NCBI RefSeq assembly: GCF_932276165.1
Contig: NC_064001.1
Span: 937,501-1,001,500 of the forward strand
Direction: 5' to 3'
Length of the DNA stretch: 64,000 bases
From: Plutella xylostella
Taxonomy: Eukaryota; Arthropoda; Insecta; Lepidoptera; Plutellidae
The notes below the pieces were generated by a model, which saw nothing but the letters and a program-made list of their open reading frames with translations, did not search any database and was not told the DNA's origin. This document shows positions 44,972 to 56,600 of the stretch, in pieces; the first letter of the stretch is position 1, and every line of letters begins with the position of its first letter. A program made the position numbers and the translations under genes.

Positions 44972-47900
44972 ATGAAGTTATTCCGTTTATTCCCCGCAGT
45001 GATGGTGAGTTTTGAACCTGCGTCTGAATGATCCGTCAAGTTATAAGGTTGACATTTGAAAATGATGACCAATAAATATAAATTAGACTCACGGGCAATG
45101 AAAAGGTTCCACTGAGAAAAACATCAAATTATTCATAAACGGAAAGGCTTGGTTAATGACGCATATACCAACTTAAATAATATTACCAACATAAATCGGT
45201 TATATTTTGTTCATATTTTATATTTAATGTTTGAAAAAATTGGGTTTACATTTTGTGAGTGGAACTTTTGGAGTTGGAACTTTTTCATTGCTCGTGAGTG
45301 TACTTAGTAAGATTTTTATAAAAGGAATTTTGATAAAGCACATTAACTATTTTTGTTTATGACTTGGTATGCTTAGTATACTTAAGTACCCTTTTTGCAT
45401 CATCATAGGGTATATTATTTGCCAATCTGACTAAGACTGGTACTCATTTCAGATTTGCTGTCTTTTGATTGAAGTGAAGTGTAAGTACATAATTATTATT
45501 ATGATTTAGCTAATAAAGGTTATAATAATAAATTACGTAAGATAGGAAGAAAGTTTAGTACAGAGGGTCTAGCACAGGTTTGTTAGATTGTCGAATACAA
45601 TAAAAGTTTAAGTTTTCACGCATACAAAGTGGCGCCTCTAGCGGAAACTATCTTGCAACTTTTGACAGAAGATAATGTATGCAAATGACAGAAAAAAAAC
45701 ATAACTTTTATAGTTATCAAAAACGGCAAAACTTGTACTAGACGTACAGCTGCCGCTGCACGGGTTCGTTATCAACGTTAGATAAACGTCACTATTACAG
45801 CTTACTACCACCCAAGAAAAGTGGGGTGTTATAAGTTTAACGTGTGTGTGTATCTGTCTGTGGTAGCGTATCTCCTTAACGGCTCTACCGAAGTCCGATC
45901 TGTTTTTTGGGTCATAGCTAACGTTAAGCAACTTTTAGGGTCACCTTTACAAAACCAAAATTTTGTATTTAAATCAAACTTTAAATACTTAGGTTCCTTC
46001 TGTATTAACTGATAGACCATTGACAGGCGACTAAATGAGTTTGGTGAAATTCCACCTTAGTGTTGAATGTGGGTTTTTAACGTTGGTTTAGGTTATACTA
46101 TACAGCAACTTGTATAGTTTGGAAGAAAATGGGAGTTACAAAATTTTGTTGCGTTTTACTTGTGCAGTCCAACGCATTTTACCCCTATTATGAATACCAC
46201 TTATTTAAATATTCCTTACAGGTCAACCATGTGGAGGACGCGGTAAGTACTTATATATAGGACAACAAAAATACTTGTGGGTTGAGTAAGAATTAAAACC
46301 TTACTAAAACTACGTGACACCTATGTTAACAGATCCAATAATAATAAGACAAAGCTTTGTAAATCAAACTCATTTTTGGGTCAGTTTTACCAAATGCTTA
46401 ACATATTTTAAAAATTTAAGGGTAAGTACTTAGGTTTTTACTTAAATCAAATTTTAAATCAATTATTTCAAAAGGAAGGATGCGTCTGTCAGAACATTTT
46501 GCATGCCAGAAATTGTCATCCGCTCGCTGGCCCCATTTCAAACAAATTATGACAGATATCTGAGATTTTAGGGCCAGCGTGACGGTGCCATTTTGTTGAG
46601 CGGTTGCAAGCTTCTCATTTTGGTTTCTTTCCTCATGAAGTGTAATGGCCCTGGGCACTGAAATATAATCAAGTGTCTTTAAACGTCCGACAGATTAGAC
46701 TAGAAGCCGAAGTAACCAGTATTGGTTGTAGAATGTTGGTAGATAGGTACTTGGGAAGACTCTTATGTAGGAAGTAAGTAGTTACTTGTTTTATTGCAGG
46801 AGCAGCAGCTGGATCAGACTTAGGCGCAGGCGAAAAAAAAGAAGTAGGCCTAAGTAAAGGCGCAGGTGGTGACGGACACTCAGGCGAAGACGGAGGCGTA
46901 GGCGAACACAGAGGCGCAGGCGGAGCCGGAGGCGCAGGCGGAGCTGGAGGCGGAGGCGGAAGCGGAGGCGGAGGCGGAAGTGGAGGCGCAGGCGGAAGCG
47001 GAGGCGGAGGCGGAAGTGGAGGTGGAGGCGGAAGCGGGGGTGCAGGCGGAAGCGGAGGCGGAGGCGGAAGTGGAGGCGCAGGCGGAGCTGGAGGCGCAGG
47101 CGGAAGTGGAGGTGCAGGCGGAAGCGGAGGCGGAGGCGGAAGCGGAGGCGCAGTCGCAGACGCAGGCGAGGGCGAGAGCGCCGGTGGTGGTGAGTAGCAG
47201 TGTGATTTAGCTGTGGTCTCACCTGCATTTTATTTAAAGTCTCCAATAACTAATTGTTTGTCGGATGAGAGTTCATAAATGAATGGAACTAGATATGGGC
47301 AGAGTCCCTAAGTCGTCCCTGCCATCAGTCAGTTTGTAGCCAATAGCTGTCAAACGGAGTGCTCGTACAAACAGCGTACAGTGCCACAAACTTATCTGTT
47401 CCGGTGAGAGCTCACGTAAATGTCTAATATTTCTTCTTTCTTTAAGATGTGAAGTGTTCCCGTAATGGTAATTTACCCTTGCAGTTTTAATAAACCCATC
47501 TAATCTATATCAATATATAATTTATTAGTAAATAATGAGATATGGACCAATTTAGTTAACTGTCACCGGAACAGATAAGTTTGTCGCACTATACAATCAA
47601 TTGGCGGCCGTCAAGGAACGCGAACTTTGGACGTGATTATAGAATTATATAAAGACTGACGTCACATGTGGGATAAAAATTATAAACATTATTTTAACCG
47701 CATCCTAGCCGTGCTGCTCTAACTCCATCCAGACAACATCAAGCTTATGCATCTGTTCCTACTCCTACACAATCCTTACAACTATCTGGAGTTCAATATG
47801 ATGATATAACCACTGATTTCCCCGAATATGGGTGCCATTCTCAATACAGCAGGCAAGTCTGTAGGCATACTCGCGACATCGCCACAACCGCAGTGCACCC

Positions 47901-48259
47901 TAGATTGCCCCTGCGGCAGATGTGTGAGTAGGACCTTTAAGGAATGTTGGGTAGGTAGGTACTTGGGACAATTCTAATGTAGATACTAACTAGGAACTTA
48001 CTTTATTGCAGAAAAAATAGCAGTAGCGGGAGCTGGAACTGGAATTAACGCAGGCAAAGGCGCAGGCGAAGGTGCAGGCGAAGGCGCAGGCGAAGGCGCA
48101 GGCGAAGGCGCAGGCGAAGGCGCAGGCGAAGGCGCAGGCGAAGGCGCAGGCGAAGGCGCAGGCGAAGGCGCAGGCGAAGGCGCAGGCGAAGGCGCAGGCG
48201 CAGGGGCAGGAGCAGGGGCAGGGGCAGGGGCAGGGGCAGGAGCAGGAGCAGGGGCAGGG

Positions 48260-48300
<41 letters not shown>

Positions 48301-48313
48301 GGCAGGAGCAGGG

Positions 48314-48348
<35 letters not shown>

Positions 48349-48394
48349 GGCAGGGGCAGGGGCAGGCGAAGTCGGTGATAATAATAAAATTTGA
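44972..48394 (+). CDS. Secreted Gly/Ala/Glu-repeat (silk-like) protein, 5 exons, 284 aa
   Basis: Exons: 44972-45004, 45453-45480, 46222-46242, 46800-47189 and 48012-48394. Lengths 33, 28, 21, 390 and 383 sum to 855, exactly 285 codons; every intron is GT-AG with matching phase. The three tiny exons encode a signal peptide ([10 protein letters not shown], then [10 protein letters not shown]) and the short mature start CQPCGGRG. Exon 4 encodes [17 protein letters not shown], then about 90 residues of GGxGGx with Ala or Ser. Exon 5 encodes [18 protein letters not shown], about a dozen GAGE units, about 30 GA units and the tail [10 protein letters not shown] signal peptide followed by GA/GGX repeats is fibroin- or glycine-rich-structural-like. 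I recognise no ortholog, so the function (silk, cuticle, gland secretion) is unproven. Confidence 0.8.
46735..46799 (+). repeat. Intron end duplicated before exons 4 and 5
   Basis: GAATGTTGGTAGATAGGTAC...TTTTATTGCAG before exon 4 matches GAATGTTGGGTAGGTAGGTAC...CTTTATTGCAG at 47942-48011 before exon 5, over about 65 bp in the same order. This shows that the two repeat exons descend from one exon plus its upstream intron end. Confidence 0.85.
46850..47165. repeat. GGCGCAGGCGGAAGC-type coding repeat (exon 4)
   Basis: Hexamer-based GGCGGA/GGCGCA array read in frame as Gly-Gly-Xaa. The other frames (Ala-Glu, Arg-Leu) are open only because of periodicity. Confidence 0.9.
47381..47592. mobile_element. 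MITE in intron 4 of the repeat-protein gene
   Basis: AGTGCCACAAACTTATCTGT (left) and the complement of ACAGATAAGTTTGTCGCACT (right), both followed inwards by TCCGGTGA, are inverted ends of about 28 bp around about 150 bp of AT-rich core. TA lies outside each end, suggesting a TA target. Confidence 0.75.
47698..47931 (+). CDS. Cryptic 77-codon ORF in intron 4
   Basis: An open frame without ATG reads [20 protein letters not shown], then [37 protein letters not shown] and PLRQMCE before TAG. A strong donor-like GTGAGTAG lies at 47924. Joining it to exon 5 would create an immediate TAA, and the only phase-compatible acceptor is weak. It may be an alternative terminal exon, a remnant exon or chance. 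Confidence 0.2.
   Translation, partial: PHPSRAALTPSRQHQAYASVPTPTQSLQLSGVQYDDITTDFPEYGCHSQYSRQVCRHTRDIATTAVHPRLPLRQMCE
48046..48366. repeat. GGCGCAGGCGAA then GGCAGGAGCAGG coding repeat (exon 5)
   Basis: About twelve 12-bp units followed by about thirty 6-bp units, in frame as GAGE and GA. The unit change at about 48190 coincides with a shift from GGC to GGG/GGA glycine codons, so two expansion events are likely. Confidence 0.95.
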
Positions 48395-48489
48395 AGCAAT
48401 TCGATCTTCTCATATCTACAACTACATACTACCCAGTACTACCTAATTACCATGCATACATACTTATTATAAAATAAGAGCACTTACCT

Positions 48490-48495
48490 AATAAA
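48490..48495 (+). terminator. Poly(A) signal of the repeat-protein gene
   Basis: AATAAA, 96 bases after the stop codon, within an otherwise unremarkable 3' UTR. Confidence 0.7.
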
Positions 48496-48557
48496 GAAGA
48501 AAAAAATATACTGTGATTTTAATATGCCTTCTTATAATAACTGAATTTAACACAGCA

Positions 48558-49113
48558 AGAGAAATGGAGACGTGGGCGGAGGCGTATTGTGCACTCACCT
48601 TTACATCTTATTCTATTATACTCCAACCAATAGGAATCATTCGAAACATCAAGTAATGGAAGATCATTGGGTCTGGGGTATCTCTGTTATAAAATACAAT
48701 ATTACTTCTTCACAAAATATAATATAGATAGGTATAACGTGCCATGTAAGCTTGTAACAAGCTTTTTGTTTATTTTGAGTCGAGGTAACCCTCTTGAATA
48801 TGATAGGATAACTACATTAAAGTTGGAATAACGTGTCGTGTTTTGAAATTTAAAATAGGTAAATCATACACTCGTACTTTAAAGTTTACAACAAATATAT
48901 TTAAATTTTCAGTTCATTTAATTAGAAAGCTACAATCTAAATAATGATTTGCCTCAAATTTTCATGATTTCATACGAACCTAACGACTTTAACTTCTTCC
49001 TTTCATATTCAATTAACCTTTTCGACAATTACAGGTCTGTTTCGAAGGCTTTGTAAATTACAACACAGTAGGCCGCTAAGTGGGAAGTTTGAAAAGTTTT
49101 TTTTTTAAATTGA
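48558..49113 (+). repeat. Direct duplication, copy B
   Basis: Begins about 60 bases after the poly(A) signal and matches 42384-42948 throughout. Spacing between copies is about 6.2 kb and they enclose the repeat-protein gene. Confidence 0.85.
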
Positions 49114-49148
49114 AGGCCACATTTTATGCATGATGTTGTTACAGAGTT

Positions 49149-49460
49149 ATGAGCGGTGGTAGCTCAGTCGGGTGAGCGCCCGCTTCTCAATCAAGAGATG
49201 CGGGTTCGAATCCCGGCGCTGACATGTACCAATGAGTTCTTTTAACTTACGGTGAAGGAAAACATCGTGAGGAAACCTGCATATCTAGATCTAGCACATC
49301 TAGATATGTGAACCCACCAACCCGCAGTGGACCAGCGTGGTGGGAAATGGTCCAAGCTTAGGAAGGCAGTTTAGACCTTGGGGATATGCACAAAGGTTCC
49401 ACTCGAGAGAGCCAGGTGCAGGTACTTACACCCCCACAGAGAATAGAATAGAATAGAATG
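49149..49460 (+). mobile_element. tRNA-derived SINE (family A), best copy
   Basis: The head has TAGCTCAGTCGGGTGAGCG and an intact B box (GGGTTCGAATCCC). It has the full body (GGTGAAGGAAAACATCGTGA; CCAGCGTGGTGGGAAATGG) and a GAATAGAATAGAATAGAAT tail. It is better preserved than the copy at 3181. Confidence 0.85.
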
Positions 49461-49469
49461 TTACAGAGT

Positions 49470-50690
49470 TGAATTTTATATTTTTGTACACAAAGGTCAT
49501 TTCATATAATTTATGTTTGATAAGTCAGTTTTAGTCAATCAACTGGTTAAAGAGGTCACGATCTCCGACTAGAGCTTACGAAGCCTTTGAAAGTTCTACG
49601 AGCACGTGATAGTTGAATAACTAAGTACGTAATTGTTTTAGAATTGCTTTGAGACAGCTTTTAGAGAGCTTTTTCTATAATATACCTGGAAGAGATCTGT
49701 GCAAAGCATTCAGTGAAACACGACGCATTCAGTGAGTTGCTGTGTATTCTACTTGTGTAATTAGCACTTAATTAGATAGAGTTTCAACTAAATTTCCCGT
49801 AGACTGCATTTCTATGTATCGTGACATTTCTTGATCTTGTGGTGTTATGTAGTAAACTATGGGCTTCATAGTGGATATAGGTACATCTAGGTATACAGCT
49901 AGATCTCATAATTATTACAGATATGTATGCATGAATATGTAGGTGTATAACGTAAGCCAATTATTATGAAGTATTAGGGACAGAGATATCCATGTAGTTA
50001 ATTCGATGTCAGAATAAAAGGCTAAGCAATCAGCATAACTTATTCAATTATTACCTACATGTTATTATGGATGTAACTAAGATGGATAGATATAATAACA
50101 ATGTTATTTATTGATAAGGACATGAAAGTAAACATAAATTGTAATCATTACTGAACTTTGGCGTATTGTTGATCTGCATAATCAATATGAACAGAGTAAT
50201 TCGGTAGTGGAGGAACCTGTATTTTTAACTAAGAACTTGAATTTTGAATACTCAAGAATTATCAAAAAATATAAAAAAGCCTTGTATAAATTGTGCTAGT
50301 GGGGTTGCAGTAGTGCATTGCTGCCCCACTTTTCGGCAGTGTTCTGGTTAGGCTTAATATAATTTTATCTTCGTTACTAACTTAATGAATTAAACCTTAT
50401 ATTATTACACAGATAGCATGACGAATAATCAAAATAATGACGAAACTTTTAATGTGAAATGACTCTCTCTGTAGAAACCTAAATACGAATAAAACAACCA
50501 CTTGATTTATAATACTCGGTAGTTACGTATTTCAAGTAAGTTAATAAAAAATAGGAACTATGCAGTAAAGTAAAAAAAACTACTCTATTGCTATCACTGT
50601 TCCTATAAATTATTCAATTATTACTTACCTTTTATTCAATACCACACGAGTTTTGAAGTACCATTATTTTGTACCAAAATTAACAAACAG
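49470..50690. other. Upstream flank of the pickpocket-like gene
   Basis: AT-rich. A reversed SINE-B piece is near 50285-50345 (TGCATTGCTGCCCCACTTTT). No TATA or upstream exon could be assigned. Confidence 0.4.
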
Positions 50691-50691
50691 C

Positions 50692-53600
50692 ATGAGCGGT
50701 CGTGAGCAAATAGTTGGAAGTTTCAATAAACCTTCAAGAAAGATGAATAAGGAAAAATCTAAGAAATCAATTAGATCGCAATTATTGTCGTATGTTCGGA
50801 AGGAACTGACGTATTCCACGACTCACGCGCTACCGATCATAGTGAAGAAAGATTCTTCCACTTTCGATAGGTAAGTTTCATCATCATCATCAGCCCTTAT
50901 CACTCACAGTTGGATATAGAACCGATGACCGGTGGTCAATGAGTGTTGTCGAGTGGAGTGCATGTGACGCCCTCCGGCCCACTGTAAAGACGACATCGGA
51001 CATGTGGCCGGTAGAGGCTGGATGAGAAAGGAAGAACTATTGTACTCCTTGGGAGAGGCTTATGGCTAGCATTTACGATTACGGGCTAATGATGATGATG
51101 ATACACACGTCAAACTTATAACAATTTTTTTTCGGTAGTGGTATGGAATTCCAATGACCATCTTTTCATTTGTTTCAAGCCCCTCTAGCGCCTCGGCTCG
51201 TATCTGGCGAGATTCTAAAGCAATTAACGACTCATTCTCTTATTTTCTTAGCGAGCATCGTCATTATTAACTCGGCACTAATTTGTTCAAAGTTCTTTTT
51301 TATACTCCCTCTACAGATGGAAAGTGCTTTAGTACTTGTAATAAATATAAATTAACTTTTCATTTAATTAAATTTAATACTTTTACAGTTTGCATGAAAG
51401 AAGCCAATTTTTACACCATGGTGAAAGGATTGGCAGTCACCGCAAATCTGACTGGCTACTCTTTTCATCACTAATTAATAATGTTTTGTAGATGAAGTTT
51501 TTTTTCCATCATGTACTGTGTGTATTTTTCAGAATATTCTGGAGCGCGAGCATCGTGGCGGGCGGCGTGATGATGGTGGTGCTACTCACTCCACTCTACA
51601 CGAGGTTCAAAGTTAGTTACTACTATTACTAATGTTTAATAATAATAAATAATAAACTTAAACATGTCTGTGATTACTACTTGTTAAGTTTTGTTCTAAA
51701 CACCCGTTCCAAGTGTTTTTTATGGTATTCCAAAAAATACACTTGAGGGTATGCATATCTCTTTTGCTGACTGTAAATTCGTCACTATAAACACGGTTAC
51801 ACTTTTGTAACTTGCCAACAGATATGTGTACACTTTTTACCTTGTTCAAACGAAATATCATGTTTTCATTCAGAAACATGATATTTCGTTTGAACAAGGT
51901 AAAAAGTGTACACATATCTGTTTTTTCGACCAACCCGCAATAGGCCAGCGTGATGGACTAAGGCCCAAATGGGGGCCTAAATTGGGGACGTGATGGGTCG
52001 TGATTAATTATATTATATTTTGTACAATTTTGATTGTGCAACTATGCCTCAAATACTGTTAGATCTAAAAATCCATATACAAAGAGAAAGAAGAAGCAGA
52101 ATATCACTAAAAGTTAATCTTGAGAGTACCTACCGATTTTTTTTTTCGATACATACAAACAAGCTCTATGTTGTTCTGGCTGTTGCTAACCATACCTCCA
52201 CTTCCACAGCAGTCCCCCACAGTGATGAGCGTGGAGCTGGACTACTTCAACTGGCGCATGTCGTTCCCGGCGCTCACGCTGTGTCCCCGGAACAAGCTGG
52301 ACCAGGACGCCTACGACGCCATGGTCAGGTAGCTCTGTTGCTGACCGTACACCTCATACAGCAGTCAGGTAGCTCAGTTGCTGACCGTACACCTCGTACA
52401 GCAGTCAGGTAGCTCTGTTGCTGACCGTACACATCTTACAGCAGAAATAACGTGAAAACATTTGTAGTAAAAAGAAGAAACGCGAGGTCTTCCATAGTAT
52501 AAAATTTTAAAGTAACCAGGCATGTAGTGTTTATAGGGAGAGCTAGGTTTTTTAATAGATTGATCTGTCATTATCAAGACACCATAGGATTGTTAAACAT
52601 TGCATCATTTTATTTAAGTTTACAATCTGGGATAATTCTGTAAAATAAGAGCGAAATGATAAAGTGTCCTTAATACGTTTCAATTTAATAAATTTACTGA
52701 AATTCATGCGGATAATGATAATAATAATAATATTATGTAATGGCTTCTGCTGATTGTGAATGAACACGCGCGTACGAGCGAAAACTCTTACCACAACTAT
52801 TAAATTAAACGACGGACCTGTACGCCGTGTAGGTATATGTGATGTAAATGTACCTGAAAATATATTAAAAAGTGTATTTTAAAGCACACATATCAACTCG
52901 GAAACTCTATCAAGCCGTATCAACTCGAGGTGTTCAGTATTATTTGTATGAAACTCCCTACTGCAACGCACACTAAAGAGAATCGTAACGAAATCGTGTT
53001 GCCTCGAGTCTTGCTCGGACGATACGGTGACGATCCGTTTAAGTCACGTTTATGAGTGCTGTGACCTTAATAGTACATACTTGCTTTTCCCGAGAGCTTC
53101 GGTTATCCTTAAAAGGTTTTCCATGAGTATATCAGTTTACTACCTACATGGCAATTTTCATTTAAAAAATACCAGTCGTTTTCCCGTGAAAGAGTAACAA
53201 ATAAACATCCACGTTCCCGTTTATAATATTACCCGTAGCACTTCTAGTAGGATAATCTCCCCGTAGCCAATTATGCCGGATTTTGTGCCCGTTTGTAATA
53301 AAAACTCCAAACCTCTGATTTTTCTAGTTTCGCTTTTATATTACTACGAGAGAGATTAAGACACAATACCAGATATAATATTATTTGATATTTTTTTCTG
53401 AAATATATATAATATTATTTATCACACTTATGTTACTGCTAACTTTTAAATATTTTTCAGGGAATACGCATTAATAACCGACGTAGAGCTGCGAGCTATC
53501 CTGATGACCATCGCCGAGACTACTTTGGAAAACTTGGACAAAATCAATCTCTACAACAAAAGACTAATCGCTGTAAGTAATAAATAATAAATTAATAATA

Positions 53601-56600
53601 AAAAAATAATAAAAAAAAAATACTACTACAGGTTTAAGCATAGGCTTCTTTCCTAGCGCCACACCTTGTACCATTCTGAAATGGTTTATCTACAGTACAA
53701 CCTCACTCACGTGGGTCCCGGTTGCTGCTTCCGCAGCAGTCGTTAAGCCTAGTCAGAGGCCTTCGGGCAGCTTGAAAACATCTGAAAGTTGGGTCATCCA
53801 CTTATCCGACAACTTTCTCAGCACAAGCTGGCTTGTGTTGGGGTTCACCAACCTGCACTTGGCCAGCATGGTGGACTAGGCCTAAACTCTTCCTTCATTG
53901 GAAGGAGACCCGTGCCCCAGCAGTGGGACGTGATGGGTCGAGATGATGAACAATCTCACCGCCGACCCTAACCACTACCACACACCACCACCACATGACT
54001 ACTACGTCGTACGTCTAACAGAGGTCACTTTTAAATGACTCGCTGTTTCTATAATAGTGGCTACCAAGTAATAAATAGTTGTTAGTGATCCGACAATATC
54101 AAAATAAATAAATAAATAAATACTTCCTTCTAATAAACTCCTACCCCTTCCAGGCTCTAAAACCGGAAGACTACGCCACAATAGCATCTCGCCTCCTGCC
54201 CCCGCTGGGCAACACGTCGGTAGTGGACGCGCGCGGGCGGCGGGCGCGGGCGGTGGTCGCCATGACGGAGCTTGGTGCCTGCCACGTGCTGTACTCCAAC
54301 CAGGCCAGGGCTGATGACCCTGAGTGAGAGTTATTTAAGTTATAGTGATCATCCAGCCTATAGTAGTCCACTGCTGGACGTAGCACGCCCGGAACTATAA
54401 CACTATATTACCGGAAAGCTATACATAGATCGCACCCAGTGGCGTGCTTTGATAAAGACCTACGTCCAGCAGTGCACTACTATAATGCTGAATATGAAGT
54501 AACAGTAACACAATAATGCACCACTGCGTAAGTTTGCTACGTATGCTACAATAATACTATGCTACAACACAGTGATGCTACGCATTGCTACGAGATTTCG
54601 TAGCATTAGCCCAACTAGTTTTTTACGTGCCGTAACATTTGATATCTATTCATCTACTAAGTTGATAAGGGTTGACTCAGACAGTAATTTACGACTATAA
54701 AAAAAATAAAAAAATAATAATATCAGATCTTTCTCTTTTGGCTTAATATACAACTTTTGCAACACCTGTATATCTCAACATATGTTTCTAGGAGGTGGCG
54801 GGACCCGGCGGCGGCGGCCGACCTCGAGGACGCGACGGGCAGCGTCGACCTCACCATCCATGACGCCGACTTCTACACCACTATCTACAACTACGCGGAG
54901 GACTACAACGTAATACCTGTCTACAATGTGATGATTTAGCACCTATTCTATTCTGATAGGGGGTCAAGTTCCTGTACGTGGCTCTCTCGAGTGGAACCTT
55001 TGTACATATCCCCTTGATATCAGCTAAGCCAGCCTAGCTCCCGAGTAAACTGGAGTAGCAGGCCTGGGTGTTGCAATAGCTGAGGTAGGCGCTCTGTTGG
55101 TCCAAGAATAGATAATCTTGTTTCTGTAGTAGGTGGACAAGCTAAAAGAATATGTTCAACTGTCTCAACTACTTCCTTACATGTCCTACATAAGGGACTA
55201 GTTGATTTAGCACCTAATTTATGTATATTTATACTACTGACGCACGACCAGTGTCCTAGCCGAGCAGTGGGTGGACACAGGCTGTTGATGATGCGACACC
55301 AACCGCTGATGTCAATGAAAATCGTGAGCCCTTCTATTCTATTGTCTGTGGGGGGGTAAATATTGCAAATGTGAGAACTAACTAGGTTACACCATGGCTC
55401 CTTTTATCTGACCCTTTGTTTACTCCCTTATTATCTGTCCTATATCTCCCGCAATTAATAATCCCGCCTATTAATAATTGCTCCTAGTTTATAAGTATAC
55501 TTTGCATGTTTTGTTATTATGGTGACCAATAAATATATTTTCTATTCTATTCCATTCTATTCTATGCTATTCTCATTTGCTGCCTGTTCCTTGCACCAAT
55601 CCCCGCGCATGGAGGTGTTCAACGCGTTTGTTATTGTGATAACCAATAAAATTGTTACAATACAATACCTAATCTTTTTGGCAAACCATAAAAAAACTTA
55701 AATATAACTTAAATTACAGTGCACAAATGGCGGTCTTATCGCTAAAAGCGATATCTTCCAGACAACCGTTGTAAGAAAAGATAAAACATATATTCTATGT
55801 TGTCAGATCTACGTGCACAGTCCGGACGACGTGGTGCTGGGCTCGGCGCGGGCGGTGCCGCACGCGGGGGGCTCCCTGGCGCTCGGGGTGCGCCTCCACA
55901 GCGTGCGCCTCGCCCCCGCGCTGAGGGCCGCCGCGCCCGCCGCTAGGGGCTGCAGGTCATTATACTGCTAATGCTAACATTCACGACCATAGAACAACAC
56001 GGTTGTGGTTGCCACACTGCTTCTTGTGTGTGTCATCTATGCTAAGCCCCAGTTTCACCATACTCTGTTAGATCGCCAGGTCGCCTGCTGCAGGTTGCCA
56101 CACTACTCGTCGCTAATGCTAACATTCACGACCATAGAACAACGCGGACTCGAAAGTTTCATACTTAATGTTTACGACACACGCACTAAACTCAGATCAA
56201 AAGGCCGTGGGTTAAAATCTAGCCTTAATTGTAAGTAAGGAGCAGAGAAACCTAACCCCCCTCAGAAGCATTGTTACTATGAGAGGGGGGTCAGGTTTCT
56301 CTGCACCTGACCGTACCAATGAATTCTTTAGAATTGAAGTATTTAAGTACAATTTATACCACGTACTCTTACGGTGAAGGAAAACATCGTGAGGAAGCAC
56401 ATCTAGATGGTGGATGCGTGGTGCTGGGCTCGGCGCGGGCGGTGCCGCACGCGGGGGGCTCCCTGGCGCTCGGGGTGCGGCTCCACAGCGTGCGCCTCGC
56501 CCCCGCGCTGAGGGCCGCCGCCCCCGCCGCTAGGGGCTGCAGGTTATGATACTGCTACTTGCATGTGTCGTCAATGCTAACTAAACTTTTATATATCAAA

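Noticed and set aside
46791..47246. Minus-strand Arg/Leu-rich ORF and plus-strand Ala-Glu ORF over exon 4
   Set aside because: Same repeat artefact; they cross the exon borders supported by GT-AG sites.
48045..48446. Long ORFs reading Gln-Ala-Lys, Pro-Ala and Arg-Leu repeats over exon 5
   Set aside because: Periodic artefacts; the spliced Gly-Ala-Glu frame has signal peptide, splice sites and phase support.
52020..52412. 130-codon plus-strand ORF
   Set aside because: It overlaps channel exon 3 in a different frame and has no domain.
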